A program made the position numbers and the translations under genes. The notes beneath the pieces are model-generated. The model made no database searches and was not told the DNA's origin. It saw nothing but the letters and a program-made list of their open reading frames with translations. 64,000 nt of DNA from Aquila chrysaetos chrysaetos (taxonomy: Eukaryota; Chordata; Aves; Accipitriformes; Accipitridae): the NCBI RefSeq assembly GCF_900496995.4, contig NC_044004.1:81289538-81353537 (forward strand), read 5' to 3'. Shown in pieces: positions 1 through 13,728 of this stretch (the first letter of the stretch is position 1; each line of letters opens with the position of its first letter).

Positions 1-3000
1 TGTGAATTTTTCAGGTAATCTGCATCAGTTTGCATTTGCCCTGTCCTCCTTGTTGTATACCACTCCAGCAGCCTTTGTGTCACCTGCAAATTTTGTCTGC
101 AGTCATTTTGCATGGGCTGGACCCAGTACTGCTTCTCGTGAAAGCACCGTCTTTCAATGATGACTTCTCATTGACAGCTACATTGGAGGCCTATCAGGTA
201 GCCATTGCTAATGCAATTTGGTGTATGCTCTGCTTGTACCATCAGAGTTATTTTAACCTGTTGATTGCTTGGTTCAAGTAGCAAAACAGTTTGGCATCCA
301 GGAGTCTTGAAAGCCTGAATTTCATGTGGTGGAAAGTAGCTGTAATGTTCAAACTCTGCCCTGCAGGCTGCACTGAGCCTAGAGCATCCCCTGCTGCTTC
401 AATCTTGGGATGGCACTCCCAGTCAAGGAGCCCAGGCAGGGAACTGGCTGTGTAGTTTGTGTTCATTTTTGTTGTTTCGTGTGAGGCAATCTTTTACTCC
501 TTAGGTGTTGCTTATTCTTATACAGGGGAAAAAAAAAAAATCAGGTTTGAAACTGTCCTGGAAAAAGGATTTGATGTTTTCTCACAGCAGTTCCATTCTT
601 TGTCTCGACTTCTACAGCCATTTTCTACAAGTCCCCTGTGCAAAAAGAAGATGAAAATGTATAAAATAAAAAGGATACAGAATAAACTCTATAATTATAT
701 TTTATACCCTGACATATACTAACAGCAGCCATGCCTATAATGTCCAATTCAGGAAAAATATGGATGCCTTCCTCTAAGGAGTAAATTTTCAAAAGTCACT
801 TTTTCACACTTCATGAGTCCAGAGGGTAGGCACTGTTTAACTCACACTTATTTAAATCAGATATATTATATTTATTCAGATATAACCTTTAGGGTAGCAT
901 GCATAACTGAAGTGTTTTAATGGTTGCATTTTCCCAACAGAACATGTTGAAGATCATGTAGGTGAGTAATCAACGCCATAAAATAGCTACCCCATTTCCA
1001 TTGCTATGGACAAGTCCTCATTGTGATTTTCTTGATTCTCGGTGCGACGTGCCGGTTTATCACTGTTGAATGGTGAAATTCACTCCATCTCACTGAAACA
1101 CTACTGTGATATACATACGTAGTTATTCCTTCCACTGTTTTCCTTCACTGTGTACACTCTTGGTTTTGAGCAGTTTCTATACATTTACTAACTCTACCCT
1201 CACAGTTTGCAGGGCAGGGCATTATTTCTGTCTCTGTTTTACATACAGAAAATAAGACATAGGTTGTTCCAAGGTGACAGAGGACGTGACTGGCAAGGGG
1301 TGGCAAAAGCCCGGATGTCCTGAATTGGAGTCTAATGTTTAAACCATAAGGCCATCATTCCTCAAACACTTCATCAGGTGAGCTCTACTGGCGTTTTGTA
1401 GCAGCAGTGTTTAAATCGGTGTGCAGTAGTACCGCGGTAGCCTCGTGATTGCCTGGTTTAGCTGCTGTGTACTGAGTTTGGAGATGAAGAGCAGATTTGG
1501 ATGTTCTCACCATTATCCCAATGGACTGGGGAGGCGAAGGTCCCATTCTAAAATCGGCTACTACCTGTGCCCACGGTTCACTCGCGAGGAGCAGGGGGTA
1601 GGGAAACATTCAGGCTGACTTAATAATTTGCATCCTAAAATCTTTTGCTGCATCCGACAAGATGAGTAATATTTTCCCTACAACGGTATCAAATATATTT
1701 GTAGAACTGTCTTCTAATTCCAGAATTTATTCAGTCTGTAATTGCCTAGTGACATTATTTCCCCAAAGATCATTAATTTACTTTTTTTTCACCAAGTATT
1801 TTCTGAAAATATAAACAAAAGCAGAGTTGCAGTGCAAAGGCATCAGCACTGCTGGAAAACATTAACAGCTTTAATATTGAAAATAGGGCAGGTCTGAGAG
1901 TTTGTAGTTACTGCGGTTTACAGGTCCAGGTGAATACTTAGTGGCTTAAATGGGCATTTTGTGAATTACTAAGGTAGACGTGACAGCAGTAAACCAAAAT
2001 TGTGATTTGTTTATTACGGGGTGGGTAGATGGAAGAAAAAACGCCGTAGGTGTAATGTTACCAACACTCTCCTATTCCCAGAGGAAAAGACATGTCAGTG
2101 ACTCTGTTCTGCATTGTTTCCTGAGATAGAAGACTTCCCAAGGTATGAAAGCATGTTTCTAGTGCTGTCATTGAGATTTATCCAATACTGTAACTGTGTC
2201 ATATTATGGTTCCTTAGTGTATCCTAAAGAAACAAAGAAAAACTTACTTCTTATTGTCTATCAAATGTACTGCATTTATCCAACACTACTTCCACCGCAG
2301 CATTTCAGTGGTATTTTAGGTATCCACCATTGATTATAACCATGTTAGGTTTCTCCTGATTCACTCAGCCCTCAATCTCTCATTCTTTTATAGAATTTTA
2401 TTAAGTCTTGTTTGACTTACTCTTCACTTGCAATTTTGATTTATTTTCATTAAGAGCAGTAATGCTGTTCATAATTCTGGATCTGTACTGGTCCTGTAAA
2501 CATGTTAGTTTTTAAGCAATGCAGATATTTCCTGATCCATAATACACAATAAACAGGTTACCCTGTGCAACTAGATGAAAGATTAAATTGATGCTTTTGT
2601 TAGCTAGTTGAAGCACAGGCTTTTGTTAAATTACCCAGAATGCCTTTGCCTGACCATCTGTTTCAAACGGAAATGAATCTTTGGCTTTAATTATAAATCT
2701 CTTATGAATATTATTTTTCTTTTCTTTTCTAACCCAATCTGCCCTTTTGGAGGTTGCTTGAAATCTCCATGTATTCTATGAAAGGTGGGTGGGATTACCA
2801 GAGTGGCTGATAGTGTGATTTCATTTTTTTTATTAGCTTTCCCGTTAATGATTTTAAATCTATTTATGCACTTGCTGCAAGTTGAAGCAAAAATCTGTAT
2901 TACCAAACTGTGTTTACAAATTCGCTACAAGATACCATGTTATGAAGCAGTCTAAGTACAAACATGTTAAACCATATGGAAAATCCACCCCAATCTTGCT

Positions 3001-6000
3001 AAATTGTTCCAATGTTTGATTGCCCAGATCACTAAAAGCATGCTCCCTCTTTCTAATAGTTTTTTTCTAATTTCATGGTCTAGCCCTCAGATCATATTAT
3101 AATTCTTTATGTGTTCCCTGTTAAGGTGTGCGTAGGTTGAGACCAAACACAAAAACCTCCTACTTCAGGTGCTGTTCTCCAACAAAGAATTACTCATCTC
3201 AGTGAGGATTTGTCATTAAAGTGCTTTGTAGATTTTTAAATTTTTTTTTAAAGAAAGGGTGAAGTCATTCTTTTTATTTTAAATTAAATGGGGGTGAGGA
3301 GCAGGAAGTGGAGAGCTCTGGGCTGGGATGTCGGGGAGTCCTTACTATTGGTAAGATCCTCTCTGGAGTTCTTCGCTTTCATCTTGTAAGGAGTGGGAAG
3401 GGGAACTCTCCTTCCCCTTCCTCTGGTAAAGTGGCTTCCTTTTCATTCTTGTTGTCAGCAAACCATTCTCCTTTTGGTTTCTTCTAGCTGGGTTGGCCAA
3501 CATGCCCTGCGCATCCAGCACATACTTTTCTCTTCCGCCTACCCAGTCTGAATCATAGTACTGTCCTAACTTGCATCCTCTGTGGTGCAGGGCAGCAACT
3601 CCTTTTTATGACCGAGAAAGAAAAGAAAAACAAACCGAGTTACTCTTCTTGGCACATTTTCCAGCTCCACTAGAGAACTTGGCCCTTGCTAGTCAGTAAG
3701 AAGACCTTGAGCAAGCAGAGGAATCTTTTTCCTGCCAAGCTGTCTTCCCGAGCAGAGGCCAACTTGTAGCGACGCAGTGTGGAGATGAGTCAGTGAGAAA
3801 TGGACTTAGGTAAACACTGTTAACTGATGTTACAGAAATTTCTGCCGTGTCTCCAGAGACAGCTGCATTTATTTCTTCATCCAAGAACCACTGAGATGGG
3901 GAGGTATTTGAACACTCCTAATTGAAATCCTAGGGTATCTGCTGGTCTTCTCCTTATAACTTTTACCCCTGCAGATTTCAGTTCCCATCCCTCCTCATCA
4001 TCAGCTGTTGGTGCATGTCATAACGACGCAGGCCTAAACGTAGCACTGTTTGTGAAAAAGAAAGCGTTTAGCTCATTCCCTTCAAAAGTTTTCCAATTTA
4101 GAAGGATGCCAGATTGCCTTTTTATCTTCTCGAAGGTCTTTTCTCTCCAGAATGACCAGAGTAACTTTTATCAAAACATACTTTATTCAAATGGTTTTAT
4201 AAAATCCTTAAGTTAAAAGCAATATATGTTTTTTTTTAAATGAATTTAAAAAGAAATTAAAATGAGAGGTATTTCTTGTTTCTTATAGCTAACTTTCATT
4301 CTACAGAAGTTGATCCAGACAAGGCATACATAGGATACTCGCTCTAAATAAAGACCTTTAATTTTTAGGAGAGAAATTTCTCCATTATTCCCTCGTGGTC
4401 AGTTAGACTGTACTTGTTAGGCCCATTCTAAATGTACATTTTGTACCAGTATAATTTGTGGATGTGATTTTTCACCAGTGTAATGAAACCAATACAACAT
4501 CTCCATGATCCCTTCTACAGTGATGTAAAAGGTGTTTTATAGTAAAATTCCAATAGGTTATTTTTCCCTTTCCACACAGCATATAGATAGATATACCTAT
4601 ATGGGCTTCTTTTGGGGGCACAGATATTATTCTCTTTGCCCTCATAGGGCAAGTTGCCTTACTTTAAATTATGTTTGGTAGAAGGCAGAGAATCCTTCCT
4701 GTACCCTTTGAAAATGCTTGACCGTCACACCACTTCTCTATTACCTTTGAATTGTGCCGATCTGCCTGTCTTGTAATTTCACACGGTGATTTGTGCAGTA
4801 ATTCTCTCTGTTGCACACCACCCAGACCTTGGATGTCATGCCCCAAATTCTGTCATCTTAGCACTCACTGCCCCTGTTAAAGCAGCCCGTGGTTTTTTCC
4901 CTGTATGATTTTGCTCTACTAAGTGCTTGTACTGAAAACGTATCTACACTAAATGTTTCAGACAGCTTTTATAGAAGTCCTGAGAAGGTTTAGCTGTTAC
5001 TTTATAGAATGACAGAGGCAAATATCTTCACGGTCCTCCCTTCCCCCCTCCTTCATTTCTGTACTATATTCAGTGAGTGAAAATGATTCACTATGATTCA
5101 TTCTCATTCCCTCCCAAGCTGTGTTCTTCCCCGAAAAGTACAATATTTCTTTTCATGTTCTCCATGAATACTGTGGCTGTGACTTCTTTCTCCTGTGTTT
5201 CTCATAGAGAAGTTTAGCAGCAGCTCCTGTAAAGAATAGGCATCTGAGGAACATGAGAGAAAAGCTGGTATTATATCTGGAACCAACTCTCTGCACCTCC
5301 TGGAGAATAATATATCAGCTCTTGGCAAAAGGAAACATGCTCTGAGAATTGTTCAGCTGGACCTTAAACTTTCTGGGCTATGAAATGCAGAATAATAGGA
5401 TTAGAGAAGCAAGAGATGGAAGATATCTACAGCGTTCTCTTCATTTCTCTGCAAATGAAGGCTATGGCTTTACACACTCAGCCTCTGAAAAAAAATACAT
5501 TGGCGACTGCGCAGATATAATTGGCTTGTGTAAAGCAGGAAAGACGTTGATGCTTCATCCAGTTCTTTATCTGTGTTTGAATGAAGACCTCCAAACAACA
5601 AAAGCATTCATCTGGATTTTTACACCAGTAGATGACTGTTTAAAACATGTATTCTCAATCACTGTCTATGTGTATATTTAGTACAATAAGAGATATTTAG
5701 GCACTAAAAGAGACTTGCCGAGAGACTTGCAAGCATTATCATATGATGTTAGCAAAGTTACTCTCACAGCAAGACAAATAGCTGTATTAAGCAACCTGAC
5801 CCTGGAATTTGGGGACCTTTTCTTTTCCATTCATAACTTCTACTAAATCGATGGCTTCTGAGTGTTTAGTGCTAGCATTAGGCCCTCTCTACACGTATGG
5901 TCCTTAGGAAATGAAGCTTTGAATATTTGTTTCAGGTTCCAGCTGCTCTGCTTTGGGATGTGAGAAGTGTGCTCAGACTCATTAAATCTGCAGGGCTTGG

Positions 6001-6568
6001 AAGCTGTTCTCGTGGTTACGCCACAGACAATATTGCATGTGAGACCCAAGTGCTGTAACTCTTTGGCATGAAGCACAGCTCATGCAAGAGTTCAGCAGCA
6101 GTTCCAGAGCTGACTCTAACACGTCTCCTTGTTTTTCAGCTGCTGACGAAAAGGTGCTTTTTAAAAAATGTCAGAAGTTAAACAGATGTCCTCGGAGAAG
6201 CTGAAGATGGAAATATTTCTCATGTGAGCAATTGAACACACACAGAACGGAGGCTGCTTTGGTAGGTTTCTCAAGAGACCAGCAACCTTTCCTACAGGTT
6301 GTGGGGAACAGAGCTGCCTTGCTGTTTTCTGCCTTGAGTTTTGTGGCTAAAACATGATACGGTGCTTGACATTGAATTCTTAAGCACATAGAGGATAAAG
6401 TCCTACAGGACTAAATTTCCCCAGGCTAAGAGGGGACAGTATTTCTTCAAAACATGGATAAGACAGCTATGCTACTGTGCCACTTCAATTGCTTCCAACT
6501 ATAAGCAGAGATCCAGAGGCTATTTGAAATCCATGAACTGTATGCTTACAGATTTTTTGTCTGAGACG
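1..6568. other. Intergenic DNA, no gene seen
   Basis: AT-rich unique sequence, apart from the MIR-like fragment at 1185-1365. The longest open frame (110 codons at 5349) does not begin with ATG and matches nothing I know. Confidence 0.7.
1185..1365 (-). mobile_element. Ancient MIR-like SINE fragment
   Basis: On the plus strand the order of short motifs matches the reverse complement of the MIR/CORE-SINE body. GTTTTACA..AGAAAATAAGACATAGG is followed by a decayed version of the 'ccaaggtcacacagc' block, then the region corresponding to the tRNA-like head (CCCGGATGTCCTGA), then TTTAAACCATAAGGCCA. The match is by memory and is substantially diverged. Such copies are old in birds. Confidence 0.6.
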
Positions 6569-7156
6569 TGTCGTGGTTTAACCTCAGCGAGCAGCTAAGC
6601 ACCACGCAGCTGCTTGCTCACTGCCCCCCACCCAGTGGGATGGGGGAGAGAATTGGGGAAAAAAAAAAGGTAAAACTCATGGGTTCAGATAAGAACAGTT
6701 TAGTAGAACAGAAAGGAAGAAACTAATAATGATAATAACAACAATAATAAAATGACAATAATAATAAAAGGATTGGAATATACAAAACAAGTGATACGCA
6801 ATGCAATTGCTCACCACCAGCCGACCAATGCTCAGTTAGTTCCTGAGCCAACCCCCCAAGGCCAACTCCCCCCAGTTTATATACTGGGCATGACGTCACA
6901 TGGTATGGAATATCCCTGTGGCCAGTTTGGGTCAGCTGTCCTGGCTGTGTCCCCTCCCAGCTTCTTGTGCCCCTCCAGCCTTCTTGCTGGCAGGGCATGA
7001 GAAGCTGAAAAATTCTTGACTTATTATAAACACTACTTGGCAACCAACTGAGAACATCAGTGTGTTATCAACATTCTTCTCATACTGAATCCAAAACATA
7101 ACTCTATACCAGCTACTAGAAAGAAAATTAACTCTATCCCAGCCAAAACCAGGATG
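6569..7156 (-). mobile_element. Solo LTR of an avian endogenous retrovirus
   Basis: A unit of about 590 bases that I recognise as an LTR widespread in neoavian birds. Its sense strand is minus. Read that way it has a promoter region with a palindromic CRE (6891-6898) next to a TATA box (the reverse complement of the TTTATATA stretch near 6876-6883). An A/T trinucleotide tract (6723-6770) and a C-rich stretch follow, and the unit ends in CA at 6569-6570. The terminal TG expected at 7155-7156 has mutated to CA. The polyadenylation signal expected near 6699-6704 reads ACTAAA in the sense direction. No gag, pol or env remnant adjoins either side, so it is a solo LTR left by recombination. Target-site duplication is unclear: GAGACG on one side and GAGGTC on the other. 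Confidence 0.85.
6723..6770. repeat. AAT-rich trinucleotide tract inside the LTR
   Basis: Irregular AAT/AAC triplets that form part of the LTR rather than an independent microsatellite. Confidence 0.75.
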
Positions 7157-10100
7157 GAGGTCGAGTTGCAGTTGCCATAGTAAATAGCCCATAAAGTAGA
7201 AGCAACTTTTGTGCCACTGTTGACGGATGGCTGGGACATCAGAAGGAAATATTAAGTAGGAAATTATTAGTTGGTGAAGGGAGGGAAAAAGAAGGAATCT
7301 TCTCCTTTAAGTTTGCTCATTTCTTGAATTTAACACAGCTAACATGAAATACTTTATTTCTTTTTAACTTTGCTTCTCGTTTGCTTTTACATTGCTTTCA
7401 TCTAGAGTGTGAAATTCCAAGTCACTATGAAAAAGCTGCCTTAGGAATATTCTTGGCAATACTGCAAGCAGAAAGTACAGGAAACCTCACAAGAGAGTTT
7501 GTTCCAGCAACACTGCCATCCACGTTTCACAGCTGCAAGGACATTCAGAGCAAATCTAAGCAACGCCTTTTCCCTTCTACAGAACCTTGCTGAGGTAGAA
7601 GTACCTGGGACCAGAAAAGTTTAGTTAGGTTATGCCACAATCACGACCCCCCCGAAATAAAGGGGAAAAAAATTAATCCATGAGATAAGTTTCACAAACC
7701 AAAAAGGGGGCAAGATAGTATAACCTAGTTACTGCATGACAGGCTGGCCACCAGGCAGAGAAGGAAAACAAAGGGGAAAGATTGTTAAGGGCAAACATTT
7801 CTCTGCTGTTTATTGTAGCCATATTTGGCAAACATTAGTAAGTGAAGAAGAGCCAGTGCAGTGATGCCTGTTGGAAAGAGGAAGGTAGCGTTGTCTCTCC
7901 TGTTTGCCTCCAGTGCTGTTTTGTACCACCGCATCTGTTCTAGCGAGCCAGTGAAGTTTTTTAGGATATGCTTTTGGTAACTGGTCATAGGTTAACTTTC
8001 TGAAAGCATATTTAAGTAAAGAAAGAGAGTGTACACATTTATGGGGGAGTTAGTTAACCTTTCCAATACTCTTACAGGTAGCCTAATTTAGCTGCTAAGC
8101 TTTACTGCATGGGTTTATTGGCTGCATCAGTGAATGAAATTAAGTCTATTACTGGTACAAGCTCTTAAATATCATCTTAAGCTCTATGCTCCATCTAAAG
8201 AGACTGTGAGATGGAAGGGGTCCTGACCACCGCGTTTTGTCCAGGAGATTGTTCCTCCAGAGAAGCCACAATGGAGGAGACATAAGGCTGTATTGTGAAG
8301 ACCTGACTGCCTCTTGAAGAGGCCAAGCCATGTTGACTTGGACATTAAAATACAGAGGCCTTCAGTGCTGAAACTGCGTAAGAATTTAAAGGGAATAAAT
8401 GCGATTCAGAACTTTATTAGCTGATTTCACCCTGTGTTTCAGTGCTGTCTTCCTTGAATGGCACAGAAACTCAGCTTTGGCTTGTATATACTGTGCTACA
8501 GTTTTCAAAGCTCCTCAGGGTGCCCCTAAGGGAAAGGTAATATAGCCAAAGATAGACTGAGAAGTATAGTGGCATAATTGCTCTTCTGTTTGGTTTTAAT
8601 CTCAGTTTCACTTGAAGTTTGCGATATAGCTAACACTTTTTAAGTTCATTACTTTTAGAATTAATTCGCTTTTAGGCAGTAGATGTGTTATTTATTTATT
8701 GGTATTATTGAATTTTCTCAATTCTCTATTGGAATCGACAGATCTCTTTTTCTAATCCTGGCAACTGTAATAACCGCATAACGCTGAACTTGCTATTTAA
8801 GCCACTTGTGTTCATTTAGGAAAAATCATCACAGAGGTCTTCTAGAGTTCCAAAAAATAGCTGTATAGCAGTGTGATTGTGTATATGTGTAAACAGTGAG
8901 GCATATCACGAAATAGTTTATCAATAATTTTATCAGTAATTTTTATGCAGAAGTCTGACTTATTATTTTCTAATATATAATACTGGAATAATACAGATTT
9001 CACTAGGCAAAAGAAGTGCTGAGTAAAACTTCTGTGAAAATGCAAAGTTTTGGCTCAATAAATTAGAAGGCTCTACTACTAGCCAGAAAAATGCAGTAAA
9101 TGGTCAAATGCTAGGCTGGTGAATTTATTGTAAGTGTAAACTCTTAAGTGTGAATGACTGTTGATGGGCTAAAGTCTAACTGGCACAGGGTTCAGGAATT
9201 AAAAGCTGGCCTCAGCATTAAGAATAAATCACATATAGAAATACAATTTTGGTACAGTTCTGTTCCAGCTTCTGAGGATACAGCACCGACTCCAAAAAGG
9301 CATCCTGGAGCCTGTCTTTATTTTGTGATGCCTCAGCTCCAGTTCGATTCAGAGAGAAGTTAACTAATGGCATTTAATTATAGCTATGTCAAAGGCTTGT
9401 GTCAAACAGTGTAGGTAAGTCAAAATGGAATAAAAGTCAACTAATATGCTTCTGAGACAGTACTTCCAAATATATTAAACCTAAGAAAATATCTACGTGT
9501 ATTCTTAAGGTAATACAGGGCTAGGAGATACAATTTTCTTGCAACAAATGACTTTCAAACAGAAAACAGTAATCATGTAGAAGGGGAAGGCATTAACAAA
9601 TACTTGATTGCACTAAATAATCCTCTTTAAAAATTTTCCTGATTGTCTTGACCTTTTCTTTTTCTCACTTAGCTGATCTGCATGTTATAAGTTACTAGTT
9701 GAATTGGGTGTAAAAACAAAAACAAGAAAACTCCAAGTCTTTCAGAATGACTTAAGTAAAAACAGATGACAGAAGGATAGCTATGCTAGAATAACAGTAT
9801 TCATTATTAAGGAAATAAATAATATATAGCAAGCTATATAGAGCACTGGGGAAAACACTGGGAAGAGGGAGTATACATTTTTTCCAGTTGTTACATTATC
9901 TTCCAAAAAAACAGTCACACACACATACTATGTTTGCAGTAAAATTGACACAAGATAAAAAATGGTCCCGTAAAAATTTCAGTATTGAAAGAAAATTATT
10001 TCTGGTACACTGTGCGCACACACACACACACAAATCACCAACAGTCAGCTTTTGTTGTTAATAGTAGCTTTCCTTACACTTTTTTAATAAAGAAGTATGA

Positions 10101-10449
10101 CATCTTTGAGTTATGCCATATTGGTCAAACTGTTACAAAAAAAAAGGAATGTTCTATGTAGTTATATTTTATAGAACTGAACTGATACGGCAAGGACAAT
10201 AAGTAAATCTATGCGTTAGGGTAAAAAAGTAAACGTGCAATGTCTTTATGCCCTTCTCATATTCATTTAACTTCAAAACCAGATTCTGTTCTTTCTCCTG
10301 TAGTATCTGTGCCAGGTGCCTCAGCACAAGATGCAAGAGCCTACCTATAGCTTTCCATGCTGGCTCTTGCTGTAGTTTGCAACAGTTAATGTATTGGCCT
10401 AAATCACTGTACATGGCATTTAATATGATGAAAACTCAATAATCTCGAT
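7157..10449. other. Intergenic DNA, no gene seen
   Basis: AT-rich unique sequence between the LTR and the LINE fragment. It holds small A-rich and CA-rich patches only. Confidence 0.7.
10014..10032. repeat. (CA)n microsatellite
   Basis: Short run of CA dinucleotides starting from GCGCA. Confidence 0.85.
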
Positions 10450-10870
10450 GTCTTTGTAAATGTCTAGTCCCTCCTTGTGAGTTTGCTAAGCTGTTGGATT
10501 TGGTGACTTCTGGTAGCGTTGAGTTCCACAGTTTAGTTACTATGGAGAAGTATTTTTGTGTCAGTCCCGGTTTTCACACCTTTAATTTAATTGAATATTA
10601 TCTTGTTCCTGGGCGGTGAGGTACAGAGACAGAAGCTTCTGAGTCACCTCCTTTATCCGATTTACTTTAACATATCCATCCTGTGAGTTTCTCTTCAGAA
10701 AGCAGAGGCTCCGTCTTTTCTGTCCTTGCTCGTACCAGAGCTTTTATAGCCCCGACTCACTTTTGGTCTCTTAATCCGTCTGCTTCTGCAGCACACTTCG
10801 TAATGTGAGGTAGTGAGTGCTGTACAGACTGGCTGCAGAGGGCTGTGTTGTCGCTTCATATAAAGGAATT
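10450..10870 (-). mobile_element. Ancient CR1/L3-type LINE 3' end fragment
   Basis: Plus-strand blocks follow the reverse complement of a CR1-family LINE 3' region. TCTAGTCCCTCC is near the element's 3' end. Then come GAGTTCCACAGTTTAGTTACTAT, GAGAAGTATTTTTGTG, ATTATCTTGTTCCTG, CAGAAAGCAGAGGCTCCGTC, ACCAGAGCTTTTATAGCCCCGA and CACTTTTGGTCTCTT, ending in a stretch like CTGCAGCACACTTCG. Divergence is high, so this is an old insertion and not the recent avian CR1 subfamilies. The terminal octamer repeat is not visible. Confidence 0.6.
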
Positions 10871-13672
10871 GCAACTTTTGTCATATTTATTTGCTTCCTT
10901 TTGTCATATTTATTCGCTTCCTCCTCATGCATCCTACCATCTTGCTAATGCTTTTTTCAAAGCTGCACATTTTTCGGAGACTTCAGTAAAGTTTATTGTG
11001 AAGTATCAATGAAGTACGAAAACTAGTTAACTGATTAGAAAGAGATATAACTTACTAAATATAGTGAAGATAAAAGAGACTTAATAACCTTTTATGCTCT
11101 CAGAGTGGTTATAACATCGCAAAGAAGACACATACAGTTTCATCTTTTGCTAAGGTTTTACTTTTTTTTCCTTGTCCTTTGTTTTCCTTGTATGTATAAT
11201 AAGTCATCCATGCAGAAAATGAACAGTAATGGTGTAAGTACTGAAAACTCTTAATCGTACAATAGGCAGTGGAAGGAGAGAGCTAGCTGGAGGTAGAGGG
11301 TACTCTCAGGACTTATAACATGTATCTAGATTATTTACTTTTGTTTTAAGAAACTGCTTGAGTGTCATTTTAGGTCACTTTACATTGATATAACTGTCAT
11401 GCTTGATTTGTATACATATTTTCATGTTAGCGATTGTACAGAATTACACAGAGGTGAAAAAGGTGCCTGACCATTTCCTTATAACTATAGGAAGGTTTGT
11501 TATATACCATTTACATTGCTGTGGCTTTGAAACCAATAGGAAGATGCTGGTGAGGTAAGTATCAGACTGGGCAAGCTGCATCTCCTGTTAAAAATGTTGG
11601 TTGCCTACTCTGACTGCCCACTTCAGGTCTAAACCACAGGCTTGGCAAATGTGGGAGCAAAGAGAATCCAGATAAAAGTGAAAGCAGCATCTTAATGTAG
11701 CAAAAGCTCCATCCAGGCAGCGAGGCAGGATTTGGTATTATTAAGTGCAATGGCCAAGGGAATGAGTTGTAATAGGCAAAAGTTACCAAGTATTCATATC
11801 CACCACATATGGTAAATGTATTCTAATATTGTTTTCATATGTTGCATCTAATCAAGTGTTTTTTCCCGCGAAGTTGTATGGGAGTTGTAAGTTGGGAGTG
11901 GTGATGTTTTTCAACAGAGTCACTCATTTTTAGTAGCAGAAGTGTTTGGAAAAAGTTGGCCTATCTAGCTGAAATGCTGAGAAATTTCTAGGCAGGTGAG
12001 ACGTAGAGGCACTCACAAGATTGTAAACTCTGATTCTGCATTACTGAAATGTTATGAGACTTCTGTTTAATAGGTACACCGTGGTCAAAATGCAGTTTTA
12101 CATCTTTGAAAGATTACAGTCTGCTTTCCCACAGCAATACCTTCGCACTACATAAGAGCAGGCTCTTCCTGCTGGCTTAGAAAGCCATTTTACCTACTGC
12201 AAACATGAAAACCCTTTGAAATAAACAGAGCTACAGATGAGTTCTGCAGATGTTGGATTAGGTACAAAATGCCACAGTCTGACATGGTTACCCATACGCT
12301 CGCACAAAGACCGCACAGGCATCTCTTCCGTTTTGCTGAGAAACTCTTACGTACAAAAACTTCCAAAATCTCCATTATTGCTCAGAAAGTATCAGTATGG
12401 ACTAGTGAAACTAGTGGTTTTTTCATAACTTGGCTGGAATCACCATAATGACTCTCAGCATGTAATAATATTTTCCCCTTGGAGTTTGGAGAGTAAGAGT
12501 TAAGAGAGCTCAAATCCTTTATTATTCTGGGCAGCTGTAAAGGAAAGTATTTTGCATTGGGTCGAGAGAAATTACTCAAGCATGTATTTTAAATTGAAAG
12601 TGTTCACAAAACAGAAGTGATCTAAATTGAAACTATCATAGTTGTTCACAATCTTTAATGTTTCCTTTAATTTGATCAAGGAAGTGGGGGAAATTATTAA
12701 AAATACATATATAAACATTCCCGCCCTCCATAGTTTACTATCTTTGGACTTTTTTAGGAAACTTATCATTGTACATTTTATTTCTAGAAGGTGGATCAAA
12801 CCCTTGTTTAATTCATGTAGTGATCGGAATATTGCGACTGCAACGTTTTCTATCAAATTTCAGTGGAACTGCTACTGAGTTTATGTAAACTGTCAAGGGT
12901 TATTAGGCTTTCTGGTTTTCACAGTATTGGTAGCTGGTTTCTTGAAGCCTAAAGCTAAAGGGAACTTCTGCAGGTAGCGATAGAGACAACGTTCAAAAAT
13001 ACTTATAGTCAAAATGCAAAAAAGAGAGTAAGTGAAAGATATTATATAATATCAAGAATGTCAGAAACTTACTATCTTTATAGAAAGGGAGAGAGAAGGA
13101 ATATACAAGTGGTGGCTTAAATGCTCATTTATTGCTTTGATTTCTACATTTAAATCAAGCACTTATTTAAATACTGCTTTTACTGACAAGCATATGGGTA
13201 TCTTCACTCGCGTTAAGAGGCCGAGAATGTTGTCTAGAGCCACAGTATGAATGTGCTGCATTCAGCATTTGCAAAAATGTAATGCTTTTCCTTCCAGCTC
13301 TGAGTGATCCTGGAGATGTAGTTATTCCGAACTGAATATTTCTGAAGTTTCCTTTTGATTCCTGTAATAGGAGACACGGCAATGATGTTTATCTCCTGAA
13401 CAAGACACAACAAATGGTAAGAGCAAACATCCATTCTCTCTAGTGGTGGCTGTGAAAATACTATCCTACCTGAAATACCAGTAATTTATGTTTTCTGACT
13501 CAGTGTTAAATTCATCCTTTTCCCAGGCAGAGTCAGTTGCATTCATTCCACTAGAGGCTCGCAAGGTGATTTGTATTTCTGGTGCTTTTACTTTATCTCC
13601 TCTACAAACAAGCAGCAAATTTCAGCAGCTGGTATGGCTGTCACAGTCCTTCCATTATTTACATTAAAAGGA

Positions 13673-13728
13673 AAGGAGAGGAGGAAGAGGAGGATATCTG
13701 AAGGAGAGGAGGAAGAGGAGGATATCTG
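13673..13728 (+). repeat. Perfect 28-bp tandem duplication, purine-rich
   Basis: Two identical, adjacent 28-base units, each starting AAGGAGAGGAGG and ending GATATCTG. The lack of any difference implies a recent duplication. Confidence 0.95.

Noticed and set aside
5349-5681. 110-codon plus-strand open frame
   Set aside because: It does not begin with a standard ATG, shows no domain and lies in AT-rich intergenic DNA.
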